Source of the DNA: Agrocybe praecox
Taxonomy: Eukaryota > Basidiomycota > Agaricomycetes > Agaricales > Agrocybaceae
DNA length: 64,000 bases
NCBI GenBank assembly: GCA_964017145.1
Contig: OZ024841.1
Location: forward strand, 4,216,001 to 4,280,000
Direction: 5' to 3'
Made by a program: the position numbers and the translations under genes. Every line of letters starts with the position of its first letter. The first letter of the stretch is position 1. The notes beneath the pieces are model-generated. The model had not been told where the DNA came from, did no database searches, and was given only the letters and a program-made list of their open reading frames with translations. Below, piece by piece: positions 45,436-57,035 of this stretch.

Positions 45436-47046
45436 ATGCCTTCTCAATCGGACCCCTATGTTCAAGACGATCTTCTTCACCATATCGCTACTTTTATTGC
45501 TCGAGTACGCAATGACGAAGAAACTACCTCTCAGGAGCCTCATGCCATTACAACAATCTGCTGCATGTGTCGCGTAAATTCTCAATGGAGAGACTTGATC
45601 ATGTCGTCCTCTTCTATCTGGGGAGAGATGTTCGATATGAACTTTATGAAACGAGTCGGCGCCCAAGGAAGGGAGGAAATGTTGAAACGAAGTGATAAAG
45701 CAAAATTGGTCATTTATGGGCGCGTGTCAAAGAAGGAACATATACGCGATTTCTTTACGTCGCTCCTGAAGGATAATTGGGGAAGGATAAAAGAACTCAA
45801 TGTTCGCATATTCCGGCCACAGATTTTTGACCCCAAACTTTGGGAACTCTTTTCTCACCATCGGGCCACAGACCTTGTACATTTCGAGATTACTTTCGCC
45901 GGGAATAGCTATACCAGCACATTGGACCGAGACACAGAGGATATTCTCAGTCGGATACGATTCTCTGATTATGCTCCATCACTTACAACATTCAAATGCG
46001 TCAATCTTGGGTTTAATCCGCTGTCACCTTGGGTGTCCAAGCTACATCGCATATCTGTAGGCCGGCTCTCTGTCCTCACGATTACGGATATGCTTCGATA
46101 TATGCCTAAGCTTCAAGAGTTAAATCTAGGCAAGATCCTACCCATCAGCAGCAGTGATCGGGAAAAACTTTCTCCAGTCAGCCTACCATCCCTCGAGCGG
46201 TTGTCTATCTCCAGCTCAGCTGCAATGTGCATCACCATGCTAGAACATATCGTGATTGGAAATATGTTCTCTTGTTTTGGGATAGCCATAAAAGAATTTT
46301 CAATTAGCCATGAAGAAATCCAGGAACTCGTGTCAGCGGCAAGCCCATTCATCCAGCAGATCTTCACATTGAATATTGTCGATACTCTCCAGTTGTCTAT
46401 TTCCGGGACGATTTTTTACCTCGAAGGCAATCACGCACCGGCAAAAAAAATTTCCCTCAGTATCCTATGTACCAATCCGATTCCGACGTCCTTTCATCGG
46501 CTAATCATTAGCAATATCTCTCAGAACTCTCTCAAATCAGTCAAGAAGTTCAATATGGAAAGCGAGTTTGGGATCCACCATACCAACAGTTATATCGTCT
46601 CCCGTCTATCTTCTGAGGACGAGAATTGTCGAGAGATTCTCTCCCTGCTGCTCCCAGCACTACCCGCCCTGACGGAGATTACGCTCTGCGAAGAATCAGC
46701 AGCTTTGCTGAAAAATATCAATTACGAACGCCCATGGCCGTGTCCTTCCCCAGCATTGGAGAAGATCGTCATTGATGCGAAATGGTCTGAGCCCACCCAA
46801 ATCTCTGCGACTGTGGTAGAATCTCTGATGGAATTCTTGTCGCTGAGACAAGAGGCAGGGTACGCACCTCCGATCTTTGATGCGTCCAGCTTCTTAAACC
46901 ACCATCGTAATTTCCAATCTTTGGAGAGCATACGGGATTTAAGGGTGCAATGGTATCGAAGGGGTATACGATACGAGTACGTCTGTGGATCAGGTGTTCC
47001 GCAGACACTTTACTTCCCAGAAGGATGTGTACTTTCTGAGAAGTAG
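45436..47046 (+). CDS. F-box protein (subtype A)
   Basis: An intact single exon of 536 aa. N-terminal F-box-like domain 'VQDDLLHHIATFIARV' and 'ICCMCRVNSQWRDLIMSSSSIWGEM', then 'EEMLKRSDKAKLVIYGRVSKKEHIRDFF', a Leu-rich body and the C-terminal 'EYVCGSGVPQTLYF'. The last block and overall layout match the gene at 29073 (-). The two subtype-A genes are 15 kb apart in opposite orientation, so the family was not spread only by simple tandem duplication. Confidence 0.82.
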   Translation: MPSQSDPYVQDDLLHHIATFIARVRNDEETTSQEPHAITTICCMCRVNSQWRDLIMSSSSIWGEMFDMNFMKRVGAQGREEMLKRSDKAKLVIYGRVSKKEHIRDFFTSLLKDNWGRIKELNVRIFRPQIFDPKLWELFSHHRATDLVHFEITFAGNSYTSTLDRDTEDILSRIRFSDYAPSLTTFKCVNLGFNPLSPWVSKLHRISVGRLSVLTITDMLRYMPKLQELNLGKILPISSSDREKLSPVSLPSLERLSISSSAAMCITMLEHIVIGNMFSCFGIAIKEFSISHEEIQELVSAASPFIQQIFTLNIVDTLQLSISGTIFYLEGNHAPAKKISLSILCTNPIPTSFHRLIISNISQNSLKSVKKFNMESEFGIHHTNSYIVSRLSSEDENCREILSLLLPALPALTEITLCEESAALLKNINYERPWPCPSPALEKIVIDAKWSEPTQISATVVESLMEFLSLRQEAGYAPPIFDASSFLNHHRNFQSLESIRDLRVQWYRRGIRYEYVCGSGVPQTLYFPEGCVLSEK

Positions 47047-47414
47047 TACTATGGGGTTCGAACGCTCCAAGAACGCTCCGTTCGGCTTTCAGTAGCTTTC
47101 GATAAAATCAGTGAACCGGACAGCCAGTCCCGTTTCATCATCGTTTTACATCAGTCGAGTTTGCACATTTGATCAATGTTTGGCTATGCTTACCAAAAGC
47201 ACTGCTGTGTCCAGCACAGCCAAATAGAACGCATAAAGGCGACATCATGATGATATTTCAGTCCAGCTTTTGTTGCAATCTTGCCATCAACTTCACACCT
47301 TTGATTTACGCTGCACCAAAAACGAACATAACAAGGTGCCGGTAAAGTCCCATACAACTTAACCTTACGCTGGACATAAATGTAATAATTCCCTGACATT
47401 CTCTAAATCAGTTA
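47047..47414. other. Spacer
   Basis: Nothing recognised; promoter of the next F-box gene presumed. Confidence 0.35.
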
Positions 47415-48962
47415 ATGGAATACACGAGAGTCGACAACCGAGTCAGACATGATTCCATAGCCAGGCTTAACGTGGATGTCCTGTGGACGATATTTTCGGT
47501 CAACACACTCACTGATTCCAACTTTACAGACCCTATCACAAGCGAAACTTCGACAGAAGTCTCAATTGTGACAGCACGTCATACGTCCCAGGTATGCGCG
47601 TTATGGCGATCTATTAGTATGGCTTCGCCGAACATCTGGGCGAATGTCATCAACATGCGCCACCTTCAGCAAAAGGCAGACCATTGGAGGAACGAAATCC
47701 TTAAGCGTACCGGAAATCTTTCACTATCAGTCATTGCGGAGAACCTCAGGAAGAATGACCCCGGAAATCCTTTCTTCTTCTCTCTTGTGAGATCAGAAGG
47801 CGCAAGGATCAGGAGGATATACACCTCGAGCGGCTATTGGAAAGGAGTCGCGGGTGATTATACCTGGAAAACAATATTTCTGCAAGAATCACCGCATCTC
47901 GAAATCATCAACTTCAACCGTGTGACTGGCGCGTGGGTGCAGCTTAATAGCCACAGTCCTCGTACCTCAGCTACCCCAGAATCCGCCACGGTCGCTGCAC
48001 TTTTTGGTGACAGTGCACCTATGCTGCGGATATTCAAAGTTCGCGGAATCGATGCAGACCTCTTTGGTTCCTGGAACTTGAATATACGTTGTCTGGACCT
48101 TCAGGACAGCAATTTTGGACAATCGCTTTTCCCCACTCTCATGGGGATGCATCAGCTAGAGGCACTTTATTGCGTTAACTGCACCATGGATTCTACAAAG
48201 CAAATGGAAATATCCCTTCCGAGGCTTCGTCAACTAAGCATTGAAGGCGTCGTTGAATTCATCATCCCTTGGCTCAGCAATCTTCCACCCAGTCGACTCC
48301 TTACCTATATAATCAAGGTGAGAGAAAGCGAAACCAGGGATGCATCTACCGAGGCATCTGATCGCAGATTTATCCGTGCACTTGCCCCCCATATGAAAGG
48401 TCGATTCATGGGAGACTTAGATCTGGACGTGACATCCGTTAATATCGATTTTTCCAACATGTTACCATTCTCGCCATCCCTCTACAGTCAGACACGCGCC
48501 GTCAAGGTCAGCGTTGATGTACACTGGGATATACTTCCACGCCTCTTGCTTGATATGTTACGCGACATATGTCATCCGTCAACAGTAACGCGTGTTTCAC
48601 TGCGAATATCCCGTAACTTGACCAAGTTACTGGAGGCAACAATCACAAGGTTTCTTAACGCTCTATCGTTTGTGGGAATCCTTCACACATTCTCAACCTC
48701 TCTAGAGGCTGCCACCAATTTGCTCGCAGGCGCTTTTCCACACCTCCATACACTTATCCTTAAGGATGAAAGCGGCATGTACATGTCCCTGCATATAATC
48801 AGACGTTTCATTGAAGAGTGACATAGTGTGGGGCTTCCCGTACGGAATATTGACCTATCCAGATGCAGCGACCTTAATGATAGTGTCGTTTCCTACCTAT
48901 GCGGAGTTGACGGGTTGAACGTGATATGGTCTGCTGATGATGTACGATCCCAATCATCATAG
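47415..48962 (+). pseudogene. F-box gene (subtype B) truncated by a late stop codon
   Basis: The open frame 47415-48821 gives 468 aa with an intact F-box ('LNVDVLWTIFSVNTLTDSNF', 'TARHTSQVCALWRSI') and Leu-rich region. At 48819-48821 a TGA stands where the sister at 43075 has Arg (QRRSVG). Reading on in the same frame gives 46 more codons that still match the sister (GLPVRNIDLSRC, LNDSVVSYL) up to a TAG at 48960-48962. So a single CGA-to-TGA change has removed the last 47 residues. The protein may still be made and work. It could equally be annotated as a shortened gene. Confidence 0.72.
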
Positions 48963-49233
48963 CCACGTAGATATCGTATGCCAAATCATCATTTACCCCT
49001 CAAGCATCTTTCCTGATTTGATATTAGATACAAATTTACTGTCAATATTTATGCATGGACTCGTATTGAATTTTATATAGAACAATATCTTACAATAACC
49101 ATTAGTACAGGAAAATGCGCTATTGATAGGTTTGAGTTTTCCACATACATACACTGAGGACATTGCATATGTGTCTCATATCGTTGAAACTGTTAATCCG
49201 AACAGTAGGTACTAGGTAGCGCCCACCCGGCGT

Positions 49234-49857
49234 CTATTCATTTTGAAAAAATTTAGCCACACCTGCGAGGTAATCATGCAGTTTAACAGTGTGGAAGCGA
49301 TCTAGCCTCGTTAGTTGAGGGAAAAGCATCAGCGTTGATGGTTCAACTTGATCATACCATTGCAAAGACTCCGCAGGGATTAACACCGCGATAACATAGG
49401 CCATCGATGAATACGCTTGAACTAATTCTGAAAGCGGCAATGAATATCTGGAAACGCCAAGGAATAAATGTTCAATGTTCATTGCATGCGGCATGAAACA
49501 TCGAAGTACTTAGAATCAGGACCGCGGCGTATTGGATGGATGAAACTGTTCCTCGTCGAATTCGCGTAAGGATATGGCACAGTCGATGCGGTGAGGTAGG
49601 CACTCGGATGGTGACTTGGATCTGGAACTCCAATGAGCTTCGACTGTAAGAATTCGTACAGAGGGCCGATCCTGCCTGATCCATAAACCTGTAGGTATGG
49701 TCTTCCATTCCGTACATACACCGGTCATAATCCGGGGCAATATGAATGCGGTCGTTGACCTTCGTGAGCTTTCACATAACGTCAGGAATAAGTATAAGTA
49801 GATATCGATCGAATCATTGAATAAATGCGCACAATTGACTCGAGATTGAGGTTCCAA
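49234..49857 (-). pseudogene. Probable F-box relic
   Basis: Three frames on the minus strand each keep part of an F-box-like layout. One is 'HLFNDSIDIYLYLFLTLCESS' followed by 'GVCTEWKTIPTGLW' (49857-49516). Another has 'IPAESLQWYDQVEPSTLMLFPQLTRLD', which looks like the Leu-rich half (49494-49234). No continuous gene exists. The assignment is by pattern only. Confidence 0.4.
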
Positions 49858-49949
49858 CCCCTGATCTTATGTGCCGGAATTTAAGTAGGTACATTCCGCC
49901 TGTCAAAAATAACAAGTGATCAATCGATCAAGGCCCGAGTGCCTGAACT

Positions 49950-52900
49950 TATGATGCGCCATTTGCACCAAAAATCCCACGCGCAAACTTTTTTTGATCG
50001 CGTGCAAACTTTTTTCGATCACTTTCTATTTCTCACCTCTGAGGCACCGTAGCACCTATATAAGCTCATGTAAATTAGTAGAATGGTAATTTAAGAATTT
50101 ACATGTGAAGAAACGGAGTGGAACGAGCTTTTTTGACAGGTTAATTTAAGAACAAGGTTTTTGAGCACAGTGACACAACTCAGTGCTTTTTCTCTCTCAT
50201 TCCTCATACCTCTGGCCCTACATAAGTGATGTAAATTAATCAATAGATATACAGAGACTTTATGGAGGGACATGCCGGCTGTATGGCTCCTATTAAGTGA
50301 ATTATTCCGGGAATATCCTGCATAGTATTGACCCGGCACATTATCCTCGTCTTAGAAGCGTCAAATATGTATGTTTTGGACACCAATCATGTGTATGTAG
50401 TCTCTGTATATATTTATAAAGTGTCTGCACGTATTAAAGTCATATTTTATAACATTTGGGATGGGGACTTAATGGGCCCGATGAACTGTTCAAGTTGGGG
50501 GTTATTTATTATCTATTCTCCATCTTTATACACCTCACACCATTACAAGACTACTATGAACACAGATGCAACTTAGCTAACAATACATATAAGAATATTG
50601 GGCTTGCTTCTGCAGTATGTGCCTCAGCGGGGCAGATTCTGTCCAACCGCTTAGCCAGGACGTCTAAAAATAGCATTACTTCATACCGACGCACTTGCAG
50701 GCATATCCATTCTAATGCCTAAATTCGGGCATCTTGAACTGCTTTTTTGTGTGGATATGTGTTGTACCAGTGGTATGTTGCTTCCACCAAGTCTTAAGAG
50801 AGACCGCAAATCTTGATATACAGCTACACACATTTCAACCTTTTGAGAGTATGACCGGTCACTTATATTATTTGCGGCACACATTATTCAGTGTTCGACA
50901 CTCAAGGTTAGATAAAATTTAAGTATGCGAAAGTTAGAAGGGTGCGTTAGAGCAGAAAATTGTAATCTCTCTGTTGTTTCCGTGCCCAACGAGCGGACTG
51001 ACCTTGGCACACATTACATGCCCTATCTAAGTGAGTTCTCATTGCTATATATGTATGAGGAGGGCTTAAACAAGATGGAAGTACAATTTTGTATAAAATA
51101 CTTCCATATATACCCTGAATAAATAAATAATCGCGTGCTGAAGATCATTGGGAGTGTACGAAGCGAGAATACCTTGTCCCAAGAATACCAAATTAGAATG
51201 TGATTGTCTGAATAATATTTTGTCAAGTAGATTCATTATGGTAGTTATCCACATAATTAATACACATAAATGATAGCAAAATGAATTATCAAGAAGCGAA
51301 AAAGAACGTAAAATACTCAAGAAGAAATGGAAAACAATTACCAGGTCTATCGCAACACTCGATCCACAACACCCTCGGGCCTCGGGACACCAAACCATCC
51401 AGAAGACGCGTTAACAGGGTCGAGGTAGATCATCTGCTCTTCTGTGCTATAAGCCGGGGAGGCGTAGTATGCAAGCACGAGGTCGGTCACCGTCGGTGAA
51501 ATGCTCCATATTAACAGAGCACAACTCGATGTCATTTGACGCATCTGATTTAATGTACGATGCAGATGTACTTCGCACGCATACCCATGGTGAGAGAAGG
51601 TAAGCACTACGCATTGAACTGGGTAGATGAGTTAGAGGACTTGTAAAATATGTATTTTGGGTCGAAAATACATCCAAACTTTTTTTTTGCGTAAGAACAT
51701 ATGATAAGTATTTTTAGAGGCTACAAAATGGTATACAGAGCACATATACACCTAAAAAACGATATTTTGGGCCTTTATGTCGAGTCTACGGTGAATGGCG
51801 GGTATTCAGTCATTGCAACTTGACCATTCTTAAAATAGCTTATGGCGGTCAAAGTGGGGAAAAAATTAAAAGCAACCAAAACTTGGACTTTTTACCATTT
51901 GCGACCCAAATTAGGCCCTTAGTTGTATGCTGAGTTCGGATTAAAAAATATGGTCGCTTTTTAAGTTTCTGTCTCAAACTTCAACGAAATGAGCCACATT
52001 TTTTAGGTGTGCCTACAACTTGACTTACATAGGTTGCTGGGCATTTACTTTATTTGTCTGTATAAAATTGTATACGGGACATTACTTTATATATGCGACA
52101 CTAACTACTTAGATGATATGCGACAGAAACTTTAGGTGCGACACAAATTTCAAATGAGCCAGAAACTTTTAGCGACACTATTTTCGTGTGCTGGAGAGCG
52201 ACCCGAAAATAGAGACCCCCTCAGCGTGAGTTATATTTGGATCATTGAACTCTTAGATCACCGAACGTCGTCGTCCAAACGCCGTCTCCACGTGTAACGG
52301 TGAGCTCGATGTATTACAGACTGCAGTGCGACGGCCGTATGCACTCGATGGAAATTGTGTAATTATTAAGTAAACGTTCCTCATATTTCGTCAATTTCTT
52401 TCCTCTCGCTCATTACCAGGCTCTCCTTTATGATTACTCTATAATTAAGCAAACGCAGTTTTTTGTGTATATCTATTTGGTTTTTATCCTTATTGTTCTT
52501 GAGTCTGTGCAAATGGCAATGCAATTCTCTCCGGAGTCCGTTTCAATTTCATTTGTGTTTGCATGGGCCTTGCATCCTTTCATGGAATTATGAACCCGAA
52601 TACTGTGGCCATCTGTCTTTCGTTATCTTCCAATTTTCTCTGTTCAAACCTTCTTTCAAAATTTCTAGAAAAGTACAGTATCATGATTCATCCCCCTAAG
52701 CCGAAGCGGAGCGAGGCCGCACCTTGTACTAATTATACTAAATACATACTACATAGAAGCATGCATACTATATATCAGTTTCTATATGCACGTTATAGGT
52801 TTTTTCCTCTCACATCGAGTGTATGCGGCCATTGCACTCTAATACATCAAGCGACGAGCTCACCGTAACACGTGCGACGGCGTTTGGACGACGGCGTTCA

Positions 52901-53515
52901 GTGATCTCGGAGTCCGATGATCCAAATATAACTCACGCTGAGGGGGTCTCTATTTTTGTGTCGCTTTCTGACACGCGAAAATAGTGTCGCTAAAAAGTTT
53001 CTGGCTCATTTGAAATTTGTGTCTCACCTAAAGTTTCTGTCGCACATTATCCGCGTACTTAGTGTCGCATCATATAATATTTTAGGTCATATATATTTAT
53101 GTACTGACATATAAATGAGATTCCCCGCAACCTAATTCAAGTTATAGGCACACCTCAAAAATTGTGGCTCATTTCGTTGAAGTTTGAGACAAAATTTTTA
53201 AAAGCGACCATATTTTTTAATCCAAACTGAGCATACAAATAAGCGCCTAATTTGGGTCGCAAATGGTAAAAAGTCCAAGTTTTGGTCGCTTTTAATTTTT
53301 CCCCACTTTGACCGCCATAAATAGCTCACTGAAAATACACGTTTCCGCGGTTTTTTCGACGTCTAAATTCATCAAATAGCATTCTACTAATTTACATGAG
53401 CTTATATAGGTGCTACGGTGCCTCAGAGGTGAGAAATAGAAAGTGATCGAAAAAAGTTTGCACGCGATCAAAAAAAGTTTGCGCGTGGGATTTTTGGTGC
53501 AAACGGCGCATCATA
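49950..53515. mobile_element. DNA element with 136-bp terminal inverted repeats and 7-bp target duplication
   Basis: Ends 49950-50085 and 53380-53515 are inverted copies of 136 bp with one mismatch noted, each beginning TATGATGCGCC. CTGAACT flanks the element on both sides (49943-49949 and 53516-53522). Total 3,566 bp, of which 51841-53319 is a second, nested element, so the host element was about 2.1 kb. No transposase was recognised in 50086-51840, which holds only short AT-rich frames. Superfamily unassigned: the repeats are long as in MULE-type elements, but a 7-bp duplication is unusual. Confidence 0.85.
51841..53319. mobile_element. Fold-back element with about 470-bp inverted arms (family TATGGCGGT)
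   Basis: 1,479 bp. The arms, about 51841-52310 and 52853-53319, are inverted copies beginning TATGGCGGTCAAAGTGGGG. AATAGCT flanks it on both sides (51834-51840 and 53320-53326). The arms are filled with repeats of GCGAC and GAGCC followed by A/T runs. The 540-bp loop has no credible ORF. It is nested in the element at 49950-53515, and a second copy lies at 59626-61470. Confidence 0.85.
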
Positions 53516-53606
53516 CTGAACTTGTCGTCTTGCGGCCATCGTACGGAGATATTCGTTTGCGATTGACTTGGAATATTATTCTGCTGGACTCAATCAGGGG
53601 TTTATA

Positions 53607-54771
53607 TTACTCCGGGAGTGGGGTAAATAAATAAAATACAGCCCTATCAGGCCAATTTTGGCTCATTGAAAAATTTCTGCAAGCTTTAAAAACACAATAT
53701 TCACTATAAAAACACACGGAGAGAATAATATACAAGATTTTCGCTCCTTGTTCAAGTGTGGAAGTCGGAAAGAGAGAAAAGAACAAGAGAGAAATGAAAA
53801 AGGATCGCAAAAAAAAAGGACGGAAAGGAAGGAAGGATGGATAGAAATGGGGGAATGGGGCGGGGAAGGAGAGCTCAAAAGGGGGTGGGTGATAGCCAGG
53901 CATGGGAAACTGTGTTGGGGATGACCACCGCCAACCCTCAGACGGCGTGAACAAGCCACGTAGCTTAAAGATTCCCTTAGGGTGTGTTTCGCGCCCACGC
54001 TACGCTGACGTATCATGCCCGTCGCGGATGTTGCTGACGATTATCCATCCATGTTGGTGCAGTGCATATGCAGCGGCAGCGTGAGGCGGTTGCTGATAGT
54101 AGAGTAGCTGTTGGATTGGAGTGACTGTACTGCAGGAAATTGGTGGCAAGATGGAGCAGCAAGGACAGCGAGCGGAAAAATTGCGACGTCTGAACATCAC
54201 ACATGTGGTAAAAAAAAACATGAGTGTGCACCGAGACGGAATGAAAGGAGCTAGATCACTACGTACAGCGATGTCTAGCTTGTTAGGCGGTGACACTGGG
54301 TAGCCAGTCGGACCAGTATGATAGTAAGATGAAGTTGTGGTGTAAGAGCCGTAGTTTAACGTTTTTAACTCCTGGGGGTATACGTAGTGACTAGGGACTA
54401 GTGATGAGTAGGGTGTGATCTTACTGGGACTAAGAGAAGCTGAATATGACGGTGTTGAGGAGAATGAAAGGGACCTGGGTTGATGATGAGCGAGGAGGGA
54501 TGAAGATAGTCTCAGGAGAAGTCATTTTGGAAGGATACTGGTAGTGCTGTGGATAGGAGGGAGGAAAAGCAATGGGAAAGGGAGGCGATTGCGTCTGGAC
54601 TCTACTGCTCGACGCGCGCGTGACGTGATAGTACCGGCAATTTGCAAACCCCGAACGCTTGCCAATTTGGGCTCTATTACTACTGGTCGGGGTTAGTTGG
54701 GAGGCGGCCATGGTAATAATTATAGCATTACTCACGTCGGCCCGTAACTTGCGCCGAGCACAGACGCTCAA
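53607..54771 (-). other. Ser/Pro/Tyr/Gln-rich frames, possible decayed regulator gene
   Basis: Several overlapping minus-strand stretches read like disordered protein: 'PIAFPPSYPQHYQYPSKM', then in another frame 'SYSASLSPSKITPYSSL' and 'GSYTTTSSYYHTGPTGYP', then 'QQLLYYQQPPHAAAAY', then 'SSPTQFPMPGYHPPPF'. Such composition is common in fungal transcription factors. No DNA-binding domain is visible and the frames do not join cleanly, so this may be a pseudogene, missing introns or chance low complexity. Confidence 0.3.
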
Positions 54772-54917
54772 TTGAACAGAAGAAGTGGTATTTTCCCATG
54801 CACAAATAGCTCAAGAGCGTCTTTGTATATTTAGACAGCGAAAATGATCTTCTACATGCTTCGATAATGTGTGCATACATATCACCTGAGACCCTAACGT
54901 GAGGTATTCATTCTCCG

Positions 54918-55028
54918 TGTCTACACTACTCAAGTATGCGGCAGTATATCGCTTTGCCTGGCTTCAATGCACAAGGCTTATCCACTTCCGTGTGTTACAA
55001 TGATAATATCTCTATTCCTAACACCTGA
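54918..55028 (+). pseudogene. Fragment of a decayed DUF5648 gene
   Basis: A short stretch reads Tyr-Thr-Thr-Gln-Val-Cys-Gly-Ser-Ile, followed by a nucleotide match to the 'PLYLVFNA' part of the family, then loses similarity. The same fragment recurs just after the assembly gap (57236-57310), because it lies in the duplicated segment. Confidence 0.5.
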
Positions 55029-55387
55029 TGAAGCGAGTCACATAGGGATACGTCGCGCATCATCGCGGGGCAATGTCAAAGTGAGAGGGACTTCTTAAGT
55101 TCCTTATTCCAAATTCAGCATACCAGCCCCCCCTTGCCGTTATTTCTACTATCTACAGCCCCTCTTTTATGAGTATATTGTTGTTTCGCATCCTACTTCG
55201 ATCCAGAAATATTGTAAAACTTGCATATCCAGATAAGTCGGTGACATATCCGTGAGCGCACGGACAGCACGGACATACCACGGACATTGTCCTTTGCCCA
55301 CCGGACGTCCTTCCATGCCGATCTTGGTGCTCGCTTGATATACATAATTAACTGACAATTTTAATTTTCTTGAAGGATTGAGAGACA

Positions 55388-55395
55388 TATAAATA
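55388..55395 (+). promoter_or_regulatory. TATA box of the DUF5648 gene at 55467
   Basis: TATAAATA, about 75 bp before the start codon, as in the other intact copies. The duplicate is at 57670-57677. Confidence 0.65.
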
Positions 55396-55466
55396 CTGTT
55401 TCCTTCCAAAGCCTTGTCGAACAGCAGCAACCGCACCCTGACTTTCGACATCGTTCGAAGCAAGAG

Positions 55467-56106
55467 ATGTTCACGCCAGACTTTCTATTCACTGCTATCT
55501 CTGTCCTACTCCTCTTTCAATGCAACGTGTTGAGGACTAACGCGTTAAACATGAAGCATGTCACAAACCAGGTCAGTCATTTTTTATTCTGTCTCTTCAG
55601 AAAACGCGCTAAAGAATGTCATTAACTGAAACATCTAGCTTCGTTCCACGGAAACTTGTGGCGACCCATCGATGGCGGACATTTACATCGAAGGCTTTAG
55701 CCCCGCTAACAGGGCACATGTCTTTCATAGGCGTTCTGCTTTTGTAAACGCCGATACAGTAGGCACGGCAGACCCGTGGCAGATTCAAGGAGAGATATTT
55801 CAAGCGTGGAAGAGCCCCCAACCAGGCACAGTGCCGATCTATAGGGGTTTGAATCCGACCACAACAGATTACATATTCCTCATCTCCACCAACAACAATT
55901 TACCAGTGTCCCCAGGTTACACGTTCAATACAGACGTAGTTGCCTACGTGTATCCCACTCAAATCTGCGGCAGCATACCCCTCTATGTTGTCTTCCAGAA
56001 TGCGGTGGGTGATCACTGGTACACCACGATCGCCAGTGAGCGTGATGATCTGGTCCAGGGTGGATGGTTGGACTCCGGCATCGCTGCATATGTTCTGCCG
56101 CTTTGA
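55467..56106 (+). CDS. Secreted DUF5648-family protein (duplicate A)
   Basis: Exons 55467-55571 and 55639-56106, 67-bp phase-0 intron; 190 aa. The signal peptide core is LFTAISVLLLF. The second exon starts Leu-Arg-Ser-Thr-Glu-Thr-Cys-Gly-Asp-Pro and carries GEIFQAWK, LNPTTTDYIF, YPTQICGSIPLYVVF, DHWYTTIASERDDL and GIAAYVLPL. An internal ATG at 55672 gives a shorter frame, but it would lack both the signal peptide and the conserved Cys-Gly-Asp-Pro start. It differs from duplicate B by only a few residues. It is closest to the copy at 23407, about 32 kb away. Function unknown. Confidence 0.88.
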
Positions 56107-56950
56107 TCATATGAGTAAGTGTGGCATGTATATCCGCGTACAAAATCATGACTTATCAATACTAGGTGAATAAAGATTTGATAGGCACCCCGAGTTCATG
56201 TTAAGAGATCATTCGGTGATCCGGAGCTGCAATAAATTCCTCTCACGAACAGATTCTTCCCACAATCTTAAGCCAATAATGAATATGCTATATAAAGATA
56301 CGGACTATAGCACGAAGCCATGTACATTTTATACTTCTGGTTTTTTGATAAATATATTGTTTCTTAGTTTTTAAATTCAGACAATGTCTGACCATCTTCT
56401 TTGCGTATCCTCAATGTGAAATGTCACTGATAGATACAATGATAGATGTTAAGATATAAGCGATTATCGTTATTTGTGGTTACCTGGTATTCGCGATTTA
56501 AGCCAACTTTCCGATTGCGAATCACGATACGATGACAATACTACCAGTGTTTGCTCTTGTTTAATTTCCGACATGACTTGTAACCGATACATATTGAAAT
56601 TTATGTTGAAACTTGAAAGTAGTTCATGTTAGCCGTTAACCACTGCGTCTTGCTACACAGAACTAATTGTCAGTGATATATTCCTTTCAAAACTACTGGG
56701 ATACAGCTAATATCCCCCTCTATTCGATACCCATCAAATCTGAATCCTTCTTTAAGTAATGGTTAGAGACAATGCATAATATTCTGGCTTGACGCTCGTG
56801 AGTCTATAAATGGTTATTTCGGCGTCTCCATTTCCTTTTGGAGTCCAATTGATACTGGTATTTGCGTCGATGGCATGAGCAAGGCCAGGGGCATGGGTAT
56901 ACGGGATTTGATAGAAGCGTTTCCCATTGGTTTCCCAACAGTATGTAATG

Positions 56951-57035
56951 TATGGCGGTCATTTGGTATGGCGGTCATTTAGGGTAAATATTCCCGCGCA
57001 CACTCTTTGAGATTTTTACCATTTCCGCGCAATGT
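56951..57035. mobile_element. Left end of a TATGGCGGT element, cut by the gap
   Basis: TATGGCGGTCATTT occurs twice in tandem (56951 and 56967), then a CGCGCA-rich stretch like the left arm at 59232 and, inverted, the window end. The sequence is lost in the N run, so the gap was probably caused by this repeat. Confidence 0.6.

Larger units (their letters stand above)
54956..56950 (+). repeat. Segmental tandem duplication, unit A
   Basis: Sequence from 54956 recurs from 57236 at an offset of about 2,280-2,282 bp with only scattered differences. Both units include a complete DUF5648 gene with promoter, and both end at a TATGGCGGTCATT element. The left border of the unit cannot be set, because the matching part of unit B is hidden by the gap. 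Confidence 0.9.

Noticed and set aside
55672..56106. 144-aa gene starting at 55672 (and 57954 in the duplicate)
   Set aside because: The internal ATG would drop the signal peptide and conserved Cys. The two-exon model fits all paralogues.
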